From: Kushneria indalinina DSM 14324
GTDB lineage: Bacteria; Pseudomonadota; Gammaproteobacteria; Pseudomonadales; Halomonadaceae
NCBI RefSeq assembly: GCF_003385845.1
Contig: NZ_QRDJ01000006.1
Span: 930,001-994,000, forward strand
DNA: 64,000 bases
Reading direction: 5' to 3'
Numbering within the stretch: the first letter of the stretch is position 1; each line of letters starts with the position of its first letter. Made by a program: the position numbers and the translations under genes. Of the stretch, positions 10,764-20,130 are shown in pieces. The notes beneath the pieces were generated by a model. It made no database searches. It was not told the DNA's origin and was given only the letters and a program-made list of their open reading frames with translations.

Positions 10764-11729
10764 CTAATACACAAACGGCGGCATCGGCGATTTCGAGAGA
10801 CGTTCCTGTAGCACCCGAAGTTCGGTGCGAAGACGCGCCATTTCCTCATCCCGCTCGGCCAAAAGCCCCGAAAGATGGTCTTCACGCCCCCGGCTTTCCT
10901 GAAGCTGCTGCTCGTTGTAACGGGCCTGCTGGCCCAGATCACGCATCTTGCGCTCTTCTTCCTGCAGGGTGCGTCGCTGCTGCTCCAGCTGGGTGTTGAT
11001 CTTCTCGATACGCTCCTCGAGCTGCTCCTGGCGACGACGTGCCTGCTTCTCGACCTCCTGCTTTTCATGGCGGGCGCTATCAAGGAGCTGCATCAGGCGA
11101 TTTTCAGCGCTTTCATGGCGTGATTCTTCCTGTGCCAGGCGCCGCTTGTGTGTCTGATCCAGCTGCTCAAGCGCCTCATGGTGCTCACGCTCCAGGCGAT
11201 CGCGATCTTCGCTAAGGGCATCGATCTGTCGATCGCGCATGGCCAGGCGCTGATCGCGCTCCTCGAGCTGTCCGCGCAGATGCGCCGCTTCACTTTCAAG
11301 TCGGGCAAGACTTGTGGCCTTCTCCTCAAGCCGGGCGGCCGTGCTGTCGAGGCGTTCTCCCAGCGCCTCCAGGCGCTGCTCGGTGTCCTCGACGCGTCGC
11401 TGTGCCTGTCGGGCCTCCTCCTGAGCCTGCTCCACCTGCCCATCGGACTGCTGACGATAGAAGGCCAGTGCCTCGCCGGCTTCCTCCTGTGCCTGCTGCC
11501 AGAGCCCGGCCAGCGCATCGTGCAGCCGCTCCGGTATGGCCTGGGGCAGGGGGGCATCCCGGTTTTCCTCGCGCCTTGCCCGCCACTCCCGCAGGTGATC
11601 ACTGATCGTGGTAAAGCTGCCGGTACCCAGTACCTCGCGGATACGCTGAACGCTCGGCGCATCACCACGCTGTATCAGGGTTTCGATCGCCCTTTGTACA
11701 TCTTCGAACTGCACGCCATTTCGTGCCAT
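10764..11729 (-). CDS. KfrA-like coiled-coil DNA-binding protein
   Basis: A 321-residue protein with an N-terminal KfrA-type DNA-binding domain (about residues 1-60, with VQRAIETLIQRGDAPSVQRI and GTGSFTTISDHLREW) followed by an almost unbroken Gln/Glu/Arg-rich coiled coil to about residue 310. KfrA proteins are best known from IncP and related plasmids, where they bind DNA, repress their own gene and form filaments supporting partition. Here the gene looks chromosomal. The ATG at 11729 has a strong AGGAGG site. It is divergent from an orphan tyrosine recombinase across an AT-rich spacer containing a long palindrome, a plausible autoregulatory operator. Its function here is unknown. Confidence 0.85.
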   Translation of the reverse strand: MARNGVQFEDVQRAIETLIQRGDAPSVQRIREVLGTGSFTTISDHLREWRARREENRDAPLPQAIPERLHDALAGLWQQAQEEAGEALAFYRQQSDGQVEQAQEEARQAQRRVEDTEQRLEALGERLDSTAARLEEKATSLARLESEAAHLRGQLEERDQRLAMRDRQIDALSEDRDRLEREHHEALEQLDQTHKRRLAQEESRHESAENRLMQLLDSARHEKQEVEKQARRRQEQLEERIEKINTQLEQQRRTLQEEERKMRDLGQQARYNEQQLQESRGREDHLSGLLAERDEEMARLRTELRVLQERLSKSPMPPFVY

Positions 11730-11827
11730 GACGGCCTCCTGAGTTCCCTGTGATCGCCCTGAGGTTTCTTCTGTTTTGAGGTGGGCGACATTTCATCACC
11801 ACTATAGCGGGTTATTGTGGCAAAAAC

Positions 11828-11857
11828 ATTATTACGTAATATGTATAACGTAATAAT
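11828..11857. promoter_or_regulatory. 30-bp near-perfect palindrome, candidate operator
   Basis: Ten-base arms ATTATTACGT and ACGTAATAAT flank a ten-base AT-rich centre that is itself largely symmetric, and each arm contains a TTACGTAA-like or related core. It sits 99 bp upstream of the KfrA-like start and 117 bp upstream of the recombinase start, in the only strongly AT-rich stretch nearby. KfrA proteins autoregulate by binding repeats near their promoters, so this is a good candidate operator. A recombination site is the alternative. Confidence 0.5.
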
Positions 11858-11973
11858 ATTTACAAATTAAATAATAAATTCATGATTACGCGTCTTATCA
11901 TGATTTTGTTCGCCATAATGGGTACCATGGGCGATGAGAGGGCGGGGCAGCTTTTGATGATGGTGAGAATGCG

Positions 11974-13149
11974 ATGAAAAAGGCGTTGAGTATCGAGCCT
12001 GATGCCGACAGGGACCGTAAGACTGTACTGGTAGAGCGCGACGCACACGTGGTACCCGGCCAATTGGTCGAGGCGGGGAGCGATCGAGAAATCGTGGCCG
12101 CCTGGCTTATGGAATATCGCGCCAGTGCTCAGACCTTCAGACAGTATCGAAAGGAGGCCGAACGGCTGCTGTTATGGCTTGAGGGGCAGGGCAAGCGTCT
12201 GGCGCATATCAACCGACGCACGCTCGACGATTTTGAGCAGTTTTTGGCCGATCCGAGGCCAGCCAGTGAATGGATCGGGCCGCCCAGCCCCCGCCACAGT
12301 GAACACTGGCGCCCGTTTCGCAAAGGGCTTTCTGCCGCGAGTCGCCGTCAGAGCCTGGTAATTTTACAAACGCTTTTCGGCTGGCTGATCGAGGCAGGGT
12401 GGCTGCGTCAAAATCCTTTCAGACTGATGCGGGGAAAGCGCCGACGCCTCGACAATACGCAGGCCGGCGTCGAGCGCTATCTGGAACGACCGCTATGGCA
12501 GTGGTGCTGGCAGGCACTCGATACGCCACCGCCAGCAGGAGCATCACTTCGCGCCCGGTATGAGTTCGAGCGCCGGCGCTTCATTTTTGCCTTTGCCTAT
12601 CTACTGGCGCCACGGGTAAGCGAAATGAGCCACGCTCGCATGAACGATTTTCTCAAACGTGAAGGGCAGTGGTGGTGGCAGGTCACGGGCAAGGGCGGCA
12701 AGCGGGCAAGCATCCCGGTACCGGATGCCATGATGGAGGCGTTGATGCAGTGGCGCCGGATGCTTGGTCTAACCGACATGCCGACACCCGAAGAGAGCAC
12801 ACCGGTCATCAGAGCGCTGGATGGAAAGCGCGGCGTTGGCGACAATCAGCTTTATCGCATGATCAAAACGGCCTTCGAGGTTCTGGCAGTAAAAAAGGAC
12901 CAGGAGGGCGAGGCCGCACAAAACGAGGCGCGGCGACTACGACTGGCCACACCCCACTGGCTGCGCCACACGGCCATTACGCACCAGGCCCAGCAGGGCG
13001 TCGAGCTGCGCTATCTTGCACGTACGGCGCGACACTCAAGACTTGAGACCACGGCGCGCTATCTCCACGCTGAGACACAGGAGTGGCACGGACAGATCAA
13101 TCGTCACACGCTTGATCTGTCGGACGAGGCCCCGGATGACACGCTATAA
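11974..13149 (+). CDS. Orphan tyrosine recombinase/integrase
   Basis: A 391-residue tyrosine recombinase. The N-terminal SAM-like core-binding domain lies at about residues 40-150 and the catalytic domain at about 190-375. All active-site residues can be placed: Arg214 (LAPRVSEM), Lys243 (TGKGGK), His328 and Arg331 (PHWLRHT), His354 (ARHSR) and nucleophile Tyr363 (ARYLHA). It should therefore be active. It is not beside phage genes, a tRNA or visible attachment sites, and base composition resembles the neighbours, which suggests long residence. The divergent KfrA-like gene is its likely partner or regulator. It is unlikely to be XerC or XerD given the inserts and context. Confidence 0.88.
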   Translation: MKKALSIEPDADRDRKTVLVERDAHVVPGQLVEAGSDREIVAAWLMEYRASAQTFRQYRKEAERLLLWLEGQGKRLAHINRRTLDDFEQFLADPRPASEWIGPPSPRHSEHWRPFRKGLSAASRRQSLVILQTLFGWLIEAGWLRQNPFRLMRGKRRRLDNTQAGVERYLERPLWQWCWQALDTPPPAGASLRARYEFERRRFIFAFAYLLAPRVSEMSHARMNDFLKREGQWWWQVTGKGGKRASIPVPDAMMEALMQWRRMLGLTDMPTPEESTPVIRALDGKRGVGDNQLYRMIKTAFEVLAVKKDQEGEAAQNEARRLRLATPHWLRHTAITHQAQQGVELRYLARTARHSRLETTARYLHAETQEWHGQINRHTLDLSDEAPDDTL

Positions 13150-13186
13150 TGCCAATCTTTCCCTTACACCAGCACATGGAGCCGGC

Positions 13187-13597
13187 ATGAGTCCGCAAGA
13201 GGCCCAGCAGGAACTGATCGAAGAGTTCGACATGTTTGATAACTGGATGGACCGTTATCAGTACATCATCGATCTGGGCAAGCTGCTGCCCGCATTTCCC
13301 GACGAATGGAAAAATGACGACACTCGCCTGGACGGTTGCCAGTCCAACGTCTGGGTTTACGGTGAAAAGCAGGGCGCACAGCTGCACTTTCACGCCATAT
13401 CCGATGCCGCCATCGTCTCGGGCCTGATCGCCATGCTGCTGCGTATCTACAACGACCGAGCGCCGCAGGAAATTATCGACACCCCCCCCGATTTTCTGGC
13501 GGCCCTGGATCTCGACAAGCATCTGTCACCGACGCGCAGCAATGGACTGCACGCCATGCTGGAGCGCATCAAGACAACGGCGCATGCACATGCCTGA
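13187..13597 (+). CDS. sufE: SufE family sulfur acceptor
   Basis: A 136-residue SufE/CsdE-type protein, which takes persulfide sulfur from a cysteine desulfurase and passes it to Fe-S assembly. The acceptor cysteine is in RLDGCQSNVWV near residue 49. The start chosen is ATG at 13187 behind GGAG, giving MSPQEAQQELIEEFD; the frame stays open further upstream but through the recombinase gene. No sufS or csdA partner is adjacent, so whether it is SufE or CsdE cannot be decided from context. Confidence 0.9.
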   Translation: MSPQEAQQELIEEFDMFDNWMDRYQYIIDLGKLLPAFPDEWKNDDTRLDGCQSNVWVYGEKQGAQLHFHAISDAAIVSGLIAMLLRIYNDRAPQEIIDTPPDFLAALDLDKHLSPTRSNGLHAMLERIKTTAHAHA

Positions 13598-13654
13598 TGC
13601 GTAACGTTTTGAGCGCGCCTATAATGCGCCATCCTTAACAAATGATAAGTATGC

Positions 13655-14056
13655 ATGAAACGCTTTGATGTTTACCGGCATCCCGATGGCCGCCTTGAAG
13701 CGGTCAAACAGGGATGGAACTGGCCGGCCTTCTTTTTTGGCGCGTTATGGGCACTGTATTGCCGTCTATGGAAGATCGCTGTATTGACGCTCGTGGGCGT
13801 TTTTATTGTATCGATGGCAGGTGCGCTGGAAGAGAGCGGCATGTTGGACGTGATGGCCAATATTGCCTGTCTCGGCCTCTATATTGCCTTCGGCATCAAT
13901 GGCAACCACTGGAAGCGGCGTCATCTGACGTCGAGTGGATTTCAGCCTGCCGGTACGCTGGAAGCCGGCAATGTGAAAGAGGCCATCAAAAGACATGCGC
14001 AAAGACAAAAACCACAGTCGCCGGATGTCGACCACCTGCACACCTTTCAGGCCTGA
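13655..14056 (+). CDS. DUF2628 membrane protein
   Basis: A 133-residue protein matching the DUF2628 pattern: a short N-terminal stretch, then the aromatic segment [19 protein letters not shown] (residues 21-39) leading into two or three membrane helices to about residue 85, with [11 protein letters not shown] after them. The C-terminal 45 residues are polar. Members of this family have no assigned function. Its 3' end overlaps the convergent yidD gene by 10 bp. No strong ribosome site precedes the ATG at 13655. Confidence 0.78.
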   Translation: MKRFDVYRHPDGRLEAVKQGWNWPAFFFGALWALYCRLWKIAVLTLVGVFIVSMAGALEESGMLDVMANIACLGLYIAFGINGNHWKRRHLTSSGFQPAGTLEAGNVKEAIKRHAQRQKPQSPDVDHLHTFQA

Positions 14057-14394
14057 TCCTTGTGCTTTCGGCTCCGGTCATGATCAGAGACTTTCTCGTC
14101 ATGACCCTTGCAGTCTTTGCAGGACGCCCTGGTAGCCGGCACCGGATCAACCCCGCCAGCACAAAGAGGATGGCAGCGCAGGAGTCGTCGGAGCGCTAGC
14201 CACCCACCGCGCATAGCCCCATGCAATTGAATGGCTTCAATTGCATAGTTGGAGCAGGTGGGCCAGAAGCGACAGCGCGGGCCAATCAATGGGCTGATAA
14301 CATACTGATAGAAAAGCACCAGCCCGATCAAAACCCTGGCAAGCGCCTTTTGCAACCCCCGCAACAGCTGACGCAGCGCGTCAGCTATTGCCAT
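14047..14394 (-). CDS. yidD: YidD membrane protein insertion efficiency factor
   Basis: YidD is a small membrane-associated protein thought to help YidC-dependent insertion. The 115-residue product carries the diagnostic [20 protein letters not shown] segment (residues 29-48), then [21 protein letters not shown] and [14 protein letters not shown] polar, Lys/Asp-rich tail makes it longer than the roughly 85-residue E. coli form. It overlaps hisI by 14 bp upstream and the DUF2628 gene by 10 bp downstream. The gene usually lies between rnpA and yidC, so this location is unusual. Confidence 0.93.
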   Translation of the reverse strand: MAIADALRQLLRGLQKALARVLIGLVLFYQYVISPLIGPRCRFWPTCSNYAIEAIQLHGAMRGGWLALRRLLRCHPLCAGGVDPVPATRASCKDCKGHDEKVSDHDRSRKHKDQA

Positions 14395-14830
14395 ACAGCG
14401 CCTCGGCCGACATCATCGGCGCCGTATCCACATGCGCGCCTGTTTCATCAAGCGCCAGGTAAAAGCAGGTGCGCCGACCGGTATGGCAGGCAGGCCCGGT
14501 CTGATCGACCTTGAGCAGCAGCGTATCGCCATCACAGTCCAGCCACGCCTGATTAAGCATCTGCACCTGTCCCGAAGACTCGCCCTTGCGCCACGGCTTT
14601 TGCCGGGAGCGTGACCAGTAGCACACGCGTCTTGTTCGCAGCGTCTCTTCAAGCGTTTGCCGGGTCATCCAGGCCATCATCAACACTTCGCCGCTATCAA
14701 ACTGCTGGGCAATGGCGGGCATCAGGCCTTCGTCATTCCAGCCTGCAGCCGCCAGCAGCGCCTCGAGATCCGCCTCATGGCCGGGTGCCGCCTGCTCAAG
14801 TGATTTGTAGGTAGGGGAGGATGCACTCAT
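14381..14830 (-). CDS. hisI: Phosphoribosyl-AMP cyclohydrolase
   Basis: HisI opens the adenine ring of phosphoribosyl-AMP in histidine synthesis. The product has the expected blocks [35 protein letters not shown] and the metal-binding region [21 protein letters not shown]. It is a stand-alone HisI without a HisE domain. The ATG at 14830 gives 149 residues; a GTG four codons earlier is also possible. No other his genes are nearby, so it is uncoupled from the main pathway, and it overlaps yidD downstream. Confidence 0.95.
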   Translation of the reverse strand: MSASSPTYKSLEQAAPGHEADLEALLAAAGWNDEGLMPAIAQQFDSGEVLMMAWMTRQTLEETLRTRRVCYWSRSRQKPWRKGESSGQVQMLNQAWLDCDGDTLLLKVDQTGPACHTGRRTCFYLALDETGAHVDTAPMMSAEALYGNS

Positions 14831-14850
14831 GTTCTTACGCACTCCATGGA

Positions 14851-16185
14851 TTATCGACGACGGTAGGTAACGCGCTCGCCGGAAGGTGCGCCGGCAATGC
14901 TGTCACCGTCCCAGGCGATGACGCCGTTAACGATGGTGGTATCGATGCTGCCTCGCAGCGCCGTATTTTCGAAAGGGCTCCAGCCGCACTTGTACAGCAG
15001 CGCATCACGCGTCACGGTAAAGCGCTTTTCGAGATCCACCAGTACGAGATCCGCCATATAGCCCTCACGAACAAAGCCGCGATTTTCCAGCTCAAAGCGG
15101 CGCGCCACGTTATGACTCGTCTTCTCGACAATGGTGGTCAGCTCGAAGTGACCGGCGTTGACCTGATCCAGCAGGGAGGAGAGGGCGTGTTGCACCAGTG
15201 GCATGCCGGAGGGCGCATTGAAGTAGCTGTTGTTCTTTTCTTCCAGCGTATGCGGCGCGTGATCGGTGGCCACGATGTCAATGCGCCCGTCGTTGACGGC
15301 CTCCCGAATGGCCTGACGGTCAGCCGCGGTCTTGATGGCCGGATTGCACTTGATCCACGACCCCAGGCGCTCGTAGTCCTCATCGCAGAACCACAGGTGA
15401 TGCACGCAGGCTTCGGCCGTGATCAGCTTTCCGTCTACGGGGCCGGGCTCAAACAGCGCCATTTCTTCTGCAGTGGTCAGGTGCAGCACATGCAAACGCG
15501 TGCCGTGCTTGCGCGCCAGCTCGATCGCCATGCTGGAGCTTTTGTAGCAAGCCTCGCGCGACCGGATCTCGCCATGCAGTGAAAAGGGCACCTGCTCTCC
15601 GAAACGCTCGCGCGCCTGGCGCTCGCTCTCCTGAATCATGGGCGTGTCTTCGCAGTGCGTGATGACCGGAATTTTTGCGTTGGCGAAAATATCTTCAAGC
15701 GTCTGTGGCGCATCGACCAGCATATTGCCGGTCGAGGCCCCCATGAAAATCTTGATGCCGCAGGTGGTCGCAGGATCGAGCGCCTTGATGGCCTCCAGAT
15801 TGTCGTTGCTCGCACCGTGATAAAAGGCGTAATTGGCATGGGAGCGGCCACGCGCCAGCGCGTACTTGTTCTCAAGCGCCTGACTATCCAGCGTGGGCGG
15901 CTTTACGTTGGGCATTTCCATGTAGGTGGTAATACCGCCGGCGACTGCCGCTGCCGATTCCGTGGCCATATCCGCCTTGTGCGTCAGGCCCGGCTCACGA
16001 AAATGCACCTGATCATCAATCATGCCGGGAAGCAGATAACGCCCGCGTGCATCGATCACCTTCCTGGCATCACGCGACAGGGAAGGGGCGATGGCATCAA
16101 TACGGCCATCAAGGATGCCGACATCCAGTTCACGAATGGTGCCTTCGTTGACGACGCGGGCATTGACGATCAGCAGATCGAACAT
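14851..16185 (-). CDS. pyrC: Dihydroorotase, class I
   Basis: A 444-residue amidohydrolase of the class I dihydroorotase type, which closes carbamoyl-aspartate to dihydroorotate in pyrimidine synthesis. Metal ligands are visible in [11 protein letters not shown] (near residue 60), in ITHCEDTP (near 177) and in [10 protein letters not shown] (near 232), and the catalytic Asp in [10 protein letters not shown] near 304. Class I length is about 430, compared with about 350 for E. coli PyrC. Allantoinase is the main alternative in this superfamily; the [16 protein letters not shown] segment favours dihydroorotase. It lies just upstream of hisI on the same strand. Confidence 0.88.
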   Translation of the reverse strand: MFDLLIVNARVVNEGTIRELDVGILDGRIDAIAPSLSRDARKVIDARGRYLLPGMIDDQVHFREPGLTHKADMATESAAAVAGGITTYMEMPNVKPPTLDSQALENKYALARGRSHANYAFYHGASNDNLEAIKALDPATTCGIKIFMGASTGNMLVDAPQTLEDIFANAKIPVITHCEDTPMIQESERQARERFGEQVPFSLHGEIRSREACYKSSSMAIELARKHGTRLHVLHLTTAEEMALFEPGPVDGKLITAEACVHHLWFCDEDYERLGSWIKCNPAIKTAADRQAIREAVNDGRIDIVATDHAPHTLEEKNNSYFNAPSGMPLVQHALSSLLDQVNAGHFELTTIVEKTSHNVARRFELENRGFVREGYMADLVLVDLEKRFTVTRDALLYKCGWSPFENTALRGSIDTTIVNGVIAWDGDSIAGAPSGERVTYRRR

Positions 16186-16244
16186 GGCAAAAGACCTGTA
16201 TTATTGGAAAAACGTACTGTTGGAAAAAAGGACATCATTGTCGA

Positions 16245-16688
16245 TCAGCGTGACTGCTGACATTGCTGACACACCCCGGAAAGCTCAATGGTCTGGCGCT
16301 CGATGAGAAACCCGTGACCGGCAGCCGTCTCATCCAGACGCCGCATGGTGTCATGATCGTGCATCTCTTCAACCAGACCGCAGTGTCGACAGATCATGAG
16401 CTGAAAGCCGCGCGAATGGTCGGGACACGGGCAGGCAACATAGGCATTGAGCGACTCGATGCGATGCACCAGTCCCTGTTCGAGTAGAAAGTCGAGCGCG
16501 CGATACACAGTAGGCGGTCGTGCTGACGCATGCTCGCTGGACAGCAGATCCAGAAGCTCATAGGCCTTGAGGCCGCTGGAGTGGGCACTGATGATTTCAA
16601 AGACCCGGCGACGTATAGGCGTGAATCGCACGTCGTTATCGTGACAGCGTGTTTCGGCCATGCGCAGCAGGCTGGATACATCAGGCAT
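16245..16688 (-). CDS. zur: Zur, zinc-responsive Fur-family repressor
   Basis: A 147-residue Fur-family repressor. The N-terminal winged helix (about residues 1-85) includes RFTPIRRRVFEIISAHSSGLKAYELL and RPPTVYRALDFLLEQGLVHRIES. The dimerisation domain has the cysteine pairs CPCPDH, CRHC and a C-terminal CQQC. The AYELL-type N-terminus and the CPCPDHSRGFQLMICRHCG arrangement resemble Zur more than Fur, PerR or Nur. It would repress zinc-uptake genes, none of which are in the window. It is upstream of and parallel to the dihydroorotase gene. Confidence 0.88.
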   Translation of the reverse strand: MPDVSSLLRMAETRCHDNDVRFTPIRRRVFEIISAHSSGLKAYELLDLLSSEHASARPPTVYRALDFLLEQGLVHRIESLNAYVACPCPDHSRGFQLMICRHCGLVEEMHDHDTMRRLDETAAGHGFLIERQTIELSGVCQQCQQSR

Positions 16689-16830
16689 CGAATATTCTCA
16701 TCGTTAAAACGCAGGACAGCATGGGAAATATACGCTCATGGTAACGTCATCGGGCAGGGCTCGCACCTTGCGGGATAGCACAAATCATCAGCTGACAGAA
16801 CTGGCAGTATTTCCGCATTACTGTATTTAA

Positions 16831-16846
16831 CATAATATATATTATG
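16831..16846. promoter_or_regulatory. Perfect 16-bp AT-rich palindrome upstream of zur and the DUF1161 gene
   Basis: CATAATATATATTATG reads the same on both strands and lies in the 265-bp spacer between divergent zur and the DUF1161 gene. It could be an operator; the AT-rich symmetry recalls Fur-family sites but does not match a Zur box convincingly. No other clear feature was seen in this spacer. Confidence 0.35.
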
Positions 16847-16953
16847 CGAAGCACCGATGCTGTTTAGTGCATCCTCACATGGCGGCCGCCATAATGGTTT
16901 ATATTCATCGCATCGAATAATGCTGTCTGTGTCGTTTTTCAGGAGATCGTCCC

Positions 16954-17433
16954 ATGAAGTATTCACGCGCATTATCAGGATGCTCAACCCTTGCGCTGGC
17001 ACTAACGGCCCTGTGTCTACCCACGCTTGCCTTTGGCGCCTGCCAGGAAGTGCGCGATCGGATTGCCCGGAACATCGAATCCAATGGCGTCGAACCCATG
17101 GGCTATTCACTTGAGGTGATTCCAACGGCCGATGCCGATCAGGCCGAAGGCCAGATCGTGGGTCACTGCGAAAACAATCACTATCAGATTGTCTATCAGC
17201 GTCACTACCACTCCAGCAGCGCCGAAACCATGGAAGATGCTTCTTCCGAAGAGATTGATGGCGCATCGTCGATGCCTCTGGAAGACACTTCATCAAGGGT
17301 GCCTGAAACCTCATCCGGTTCGACTAAAGCAGCCGGGACCTCAATGCCGGTAGATCATGCCGACGATGCGCCCGCGTCAAACAGTCGGCGCATCGAGACT
17401 TCCGACATGCCGGTCAACAGCGACACCCCCTGA
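16954..17433 (+). CDS. Secreted DUF1161 protein with Ser/Asp-rich tail
   Basis: A 159-residue predicted periplasmic protein. Residues 1-29 form a signal peptide ending at AFGA-C. The next 55 residues match DUF1161, with two cysteines (ACQEVRDRIARNIESNGV and VGHCENNHYQIVYQR) that probably form a disulfide. The remaining 75 residues are a low-complexity Ser/Thr/Asp/Glu-rich extension, longer than in usual short DUF1161 proteins. A GGAG site precedes the ATG. The family has no known function. An intrinsic terminator follows. Confidence 0.78.
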   Translation: MKYSRALSGCSTLALALTALCLPTLAFGACQEVRDRIARNIESNGVEPMGYSLEVIPTADADQAEGQIVGHCENNHYQIVYQRHYHSSSAETMEDASSEEIDGASSMPLEDTSSRVPETSSGSTKAAGTSMPVDHADDAPASNSRRIETSDMPVNSDTP

Positions 17434-17471
17434 TCGTCCGTAGTGCGAAAGGTCTTGCTGCTCGCCAATGC

Positions 17472-17503
17472 AAAAAAGCCTGCTCATTTGAGCAGGCTTT
17501 TTT
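17472..17503. terminator. Bidirectional intrinsic terminator between the DUF1161 gene and ectC
   Basis: An AGCCTGCTCA/TGAGCAGGCT stem with a two-base or slightly larger loop is flanked by A6 and T6 tracts. It can end both the DUF1161 transcript and the ectABC transcript. Confidence 0.9.
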
Positions 17504-17523
17504 GATGAAGATGCAGCAGATAC

Positions 17524-17919
17524 TCAATCGTCTGCCGGTGCGTAGGAGCCATCCTCACGATGGACTTCACGCCCGGTCAACGGCGGGTTGAACACACAGG
17601 CCACCGTCATGCCCTTTTCCTTGCCACGCAGCCAGTGCTCATCATGCTGGTCGAGCAGATACATGTCACCGGCCTTGATGGTGTGTTTTTTGCCATCGGC
17701 GATGGTTTCCACTTCGCCTTCGCCTTCATAACAGAAGACGGCTTCAATGTGATTCGTATAGTGAATATGGGTCTCTGTGCCCGGACGAATGCGAGTGATA
17801 TTAAAGGAAAAGCCGCAGTTGTCCTCGGCCAGCATCAAGCGAGTGCTGTCCCAGTTACCGTTTTCGGCTTCAACAAAGCGGTCGGTCTTGCGGCACTCTT
17901 CGAGGTTACGAACGATCAT
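17524..17919 (-). CDS. ectC: Ectoine synthase
   Basis: EctC closes N-gamma-acetyl-diaminobutyrate to ectoine, the last step of this compatible-solute pathway. The 131-residue cupin protein starts [23 protein letters not shown] in two typical blocks and contains [20 protein letters not shown] (metal and substrate pocket, about residues 48-67) and [12 protein letters not shown]. It is the last gene of ectABC, 83 bp after ectB, with an intrinsic terminator downstream. No ectD hydroxylase follows, so this locus alone would make ectoine rather than hydroxyectoine. Confidence 0.97.
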   Translation of the reverse strand: MIVRNLEECRKTDRFVEAENGNWDSTRLMLAEDNCGFSFNITRIRPGTETHIHYTNHIEAVFCYEGEGEVETIADGKKHTIKAGDMYLLDQHDEHWLRGKEKGMTVACVFNPPLTGREVHREDGSYAPADD

Positions 17920-18002
17920 CGGTCTGGCTGCCTTCTCTGGTCACAATGAACATGAATCACCACCAGGGGTGCGGGCGCCATGCGCCCGCCTCGCCCTTTT
18001 TA

Positions 18003-19271
<1,269 letters not shown>

Positions 19272-19326
19272 TTACAACACTCCCCCGTTTGGCTAGTGAT
19301 TCAATCAAAAATTGAAGTTGTCCTGC

Positions 19327-19902
19327 TCAGATCTGCTGTGGATCGAAAGGCCCTATCCGTACCAGATTTTCTGGATCGTGTTCTCCACCAAGCTGTTCTT
19401 CAGAAAAATATTCCCGGCTGTTGAGCGGTGCCTGCCAACGCTGCGCCAGGCGCCTGAAAAGCCCCCATGACGCTTCGTTATCCGGCGTAATGGTGGTCTC
19501 AAGATGGCGTACACCGGCCTGATGTTCGCGCCGCAAAACGGTTTCAACCAGCTTGCGGGCAAGCCCTGTCCCTCTGGCCTTTTCACCCACTGCTACCTGC
19601 CATAAAAAGAAGGTATCCGAGGCATTGGTCTTGATGTAGCCCGACACAAAACCAACGATTTCGCCATCGGCCAGTGTGGCCACGGCGCAACGATCGCGAA
19701 ACTGGGTGGCGAGAAGCAGGTAGGCGTAAGCGGAATTGACGTCCAGCGGCGGGCAGGCCTTGATGAGCTCATAGATGCCCCATCCATCGTCGGTACCCGG
19801 CGGGCGAACAAGAATGGGTGTCTCCCCCTCGATAATCATCTCTGCCAGATCAGGATGAGAGATATCGGATGAAGCCGTCGTTGTTTGATTGGTTGGTATC
19901 AT
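19327..19902 (-). CDS. ectA: Diaminobutyrate acetyltransferase
   Basis: EctA is a GNAT-fold enzyme that acetylates 2,4-diaminobutyrate with acetyl-CoA. The 191-residue product contains the conserved stretches DDGWGIYELIKACPPLD, VNSAYAYLLLATQF and the acetyl-CoA loop VGEKARGTGLARKLVE, then LETTITPDNEASWGLFRRLA. It is the first gene of ectABC. Its N-terminal 25 residues are variable, as usual for EctA. An AT-rich leader with a candidate promoter precedes it; no ectR-type regulator is adjacent. Confidence 0.97.
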   Translation of the reverse strand: MIPTNQTTTASSDISHPDLAEMIIEGETPILVRPPGTDDGWGIYELIKACPPLDVNSAYAYLLLATQFRDRCAVATLADGEIVGFVSGYIKTNASDTFFLWQVAVGEKARGTGLARKLVETVLRREHQAGVRHLETTITPDNEASWGLFRRLAQRWQAPLNSREYFSEEQLGGEHDPENLVRIGPFDPQQI

Positions 19903-19933
19903 GGATATTTCGCAGTTGGCGAATTAGACACAC

Positions 19934-19962
19934 ATAATAACAATAACTTATAAAAGCAGCAA
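19934..19962 (-). promoter_or_regulatory. Candidate ectABC promoter
   Basis: On the minus strand TTGCTG and TATTAT are separated by 17 bases, with the -10 box ending about 31 bases before the ectA start. The surrounding 100 bp are unusually AT-rich. Osmoregulated ect promoters of relatives often combine sigma-70 and stress sigma sites; only the sigma-70-like boxes are proposed here. Confidence 0.42.
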
Positions 19963-20081
19963 ATCCATTAATTATGAATTCGCGAGACTTTCATAACCCA
20001 TTTTTATACCACCTTAAGCCGCCTGCACCACTCCTGCCGGATTTGAAGGCAGCACGTTCAACCCTACTAACTATAGACAAG

Positions 20082-20105
20082 AAAAAGCCGCCTGCAGGCG
20101 GCTTT
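20082..20105 (-). terminator. Intrinsic terminator after gor
   Basis: The nearly continuous palindrome AAGCCGCCTGCAGGCGGCTT ends, on the minus strand, in a short T tract, 26 bp beyond the gor stop codon. The loop is only a few bases. Confidence 0.78.
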
Positions 20106-20130
20106 CGAACTCATGATACGTATCAAGGCA

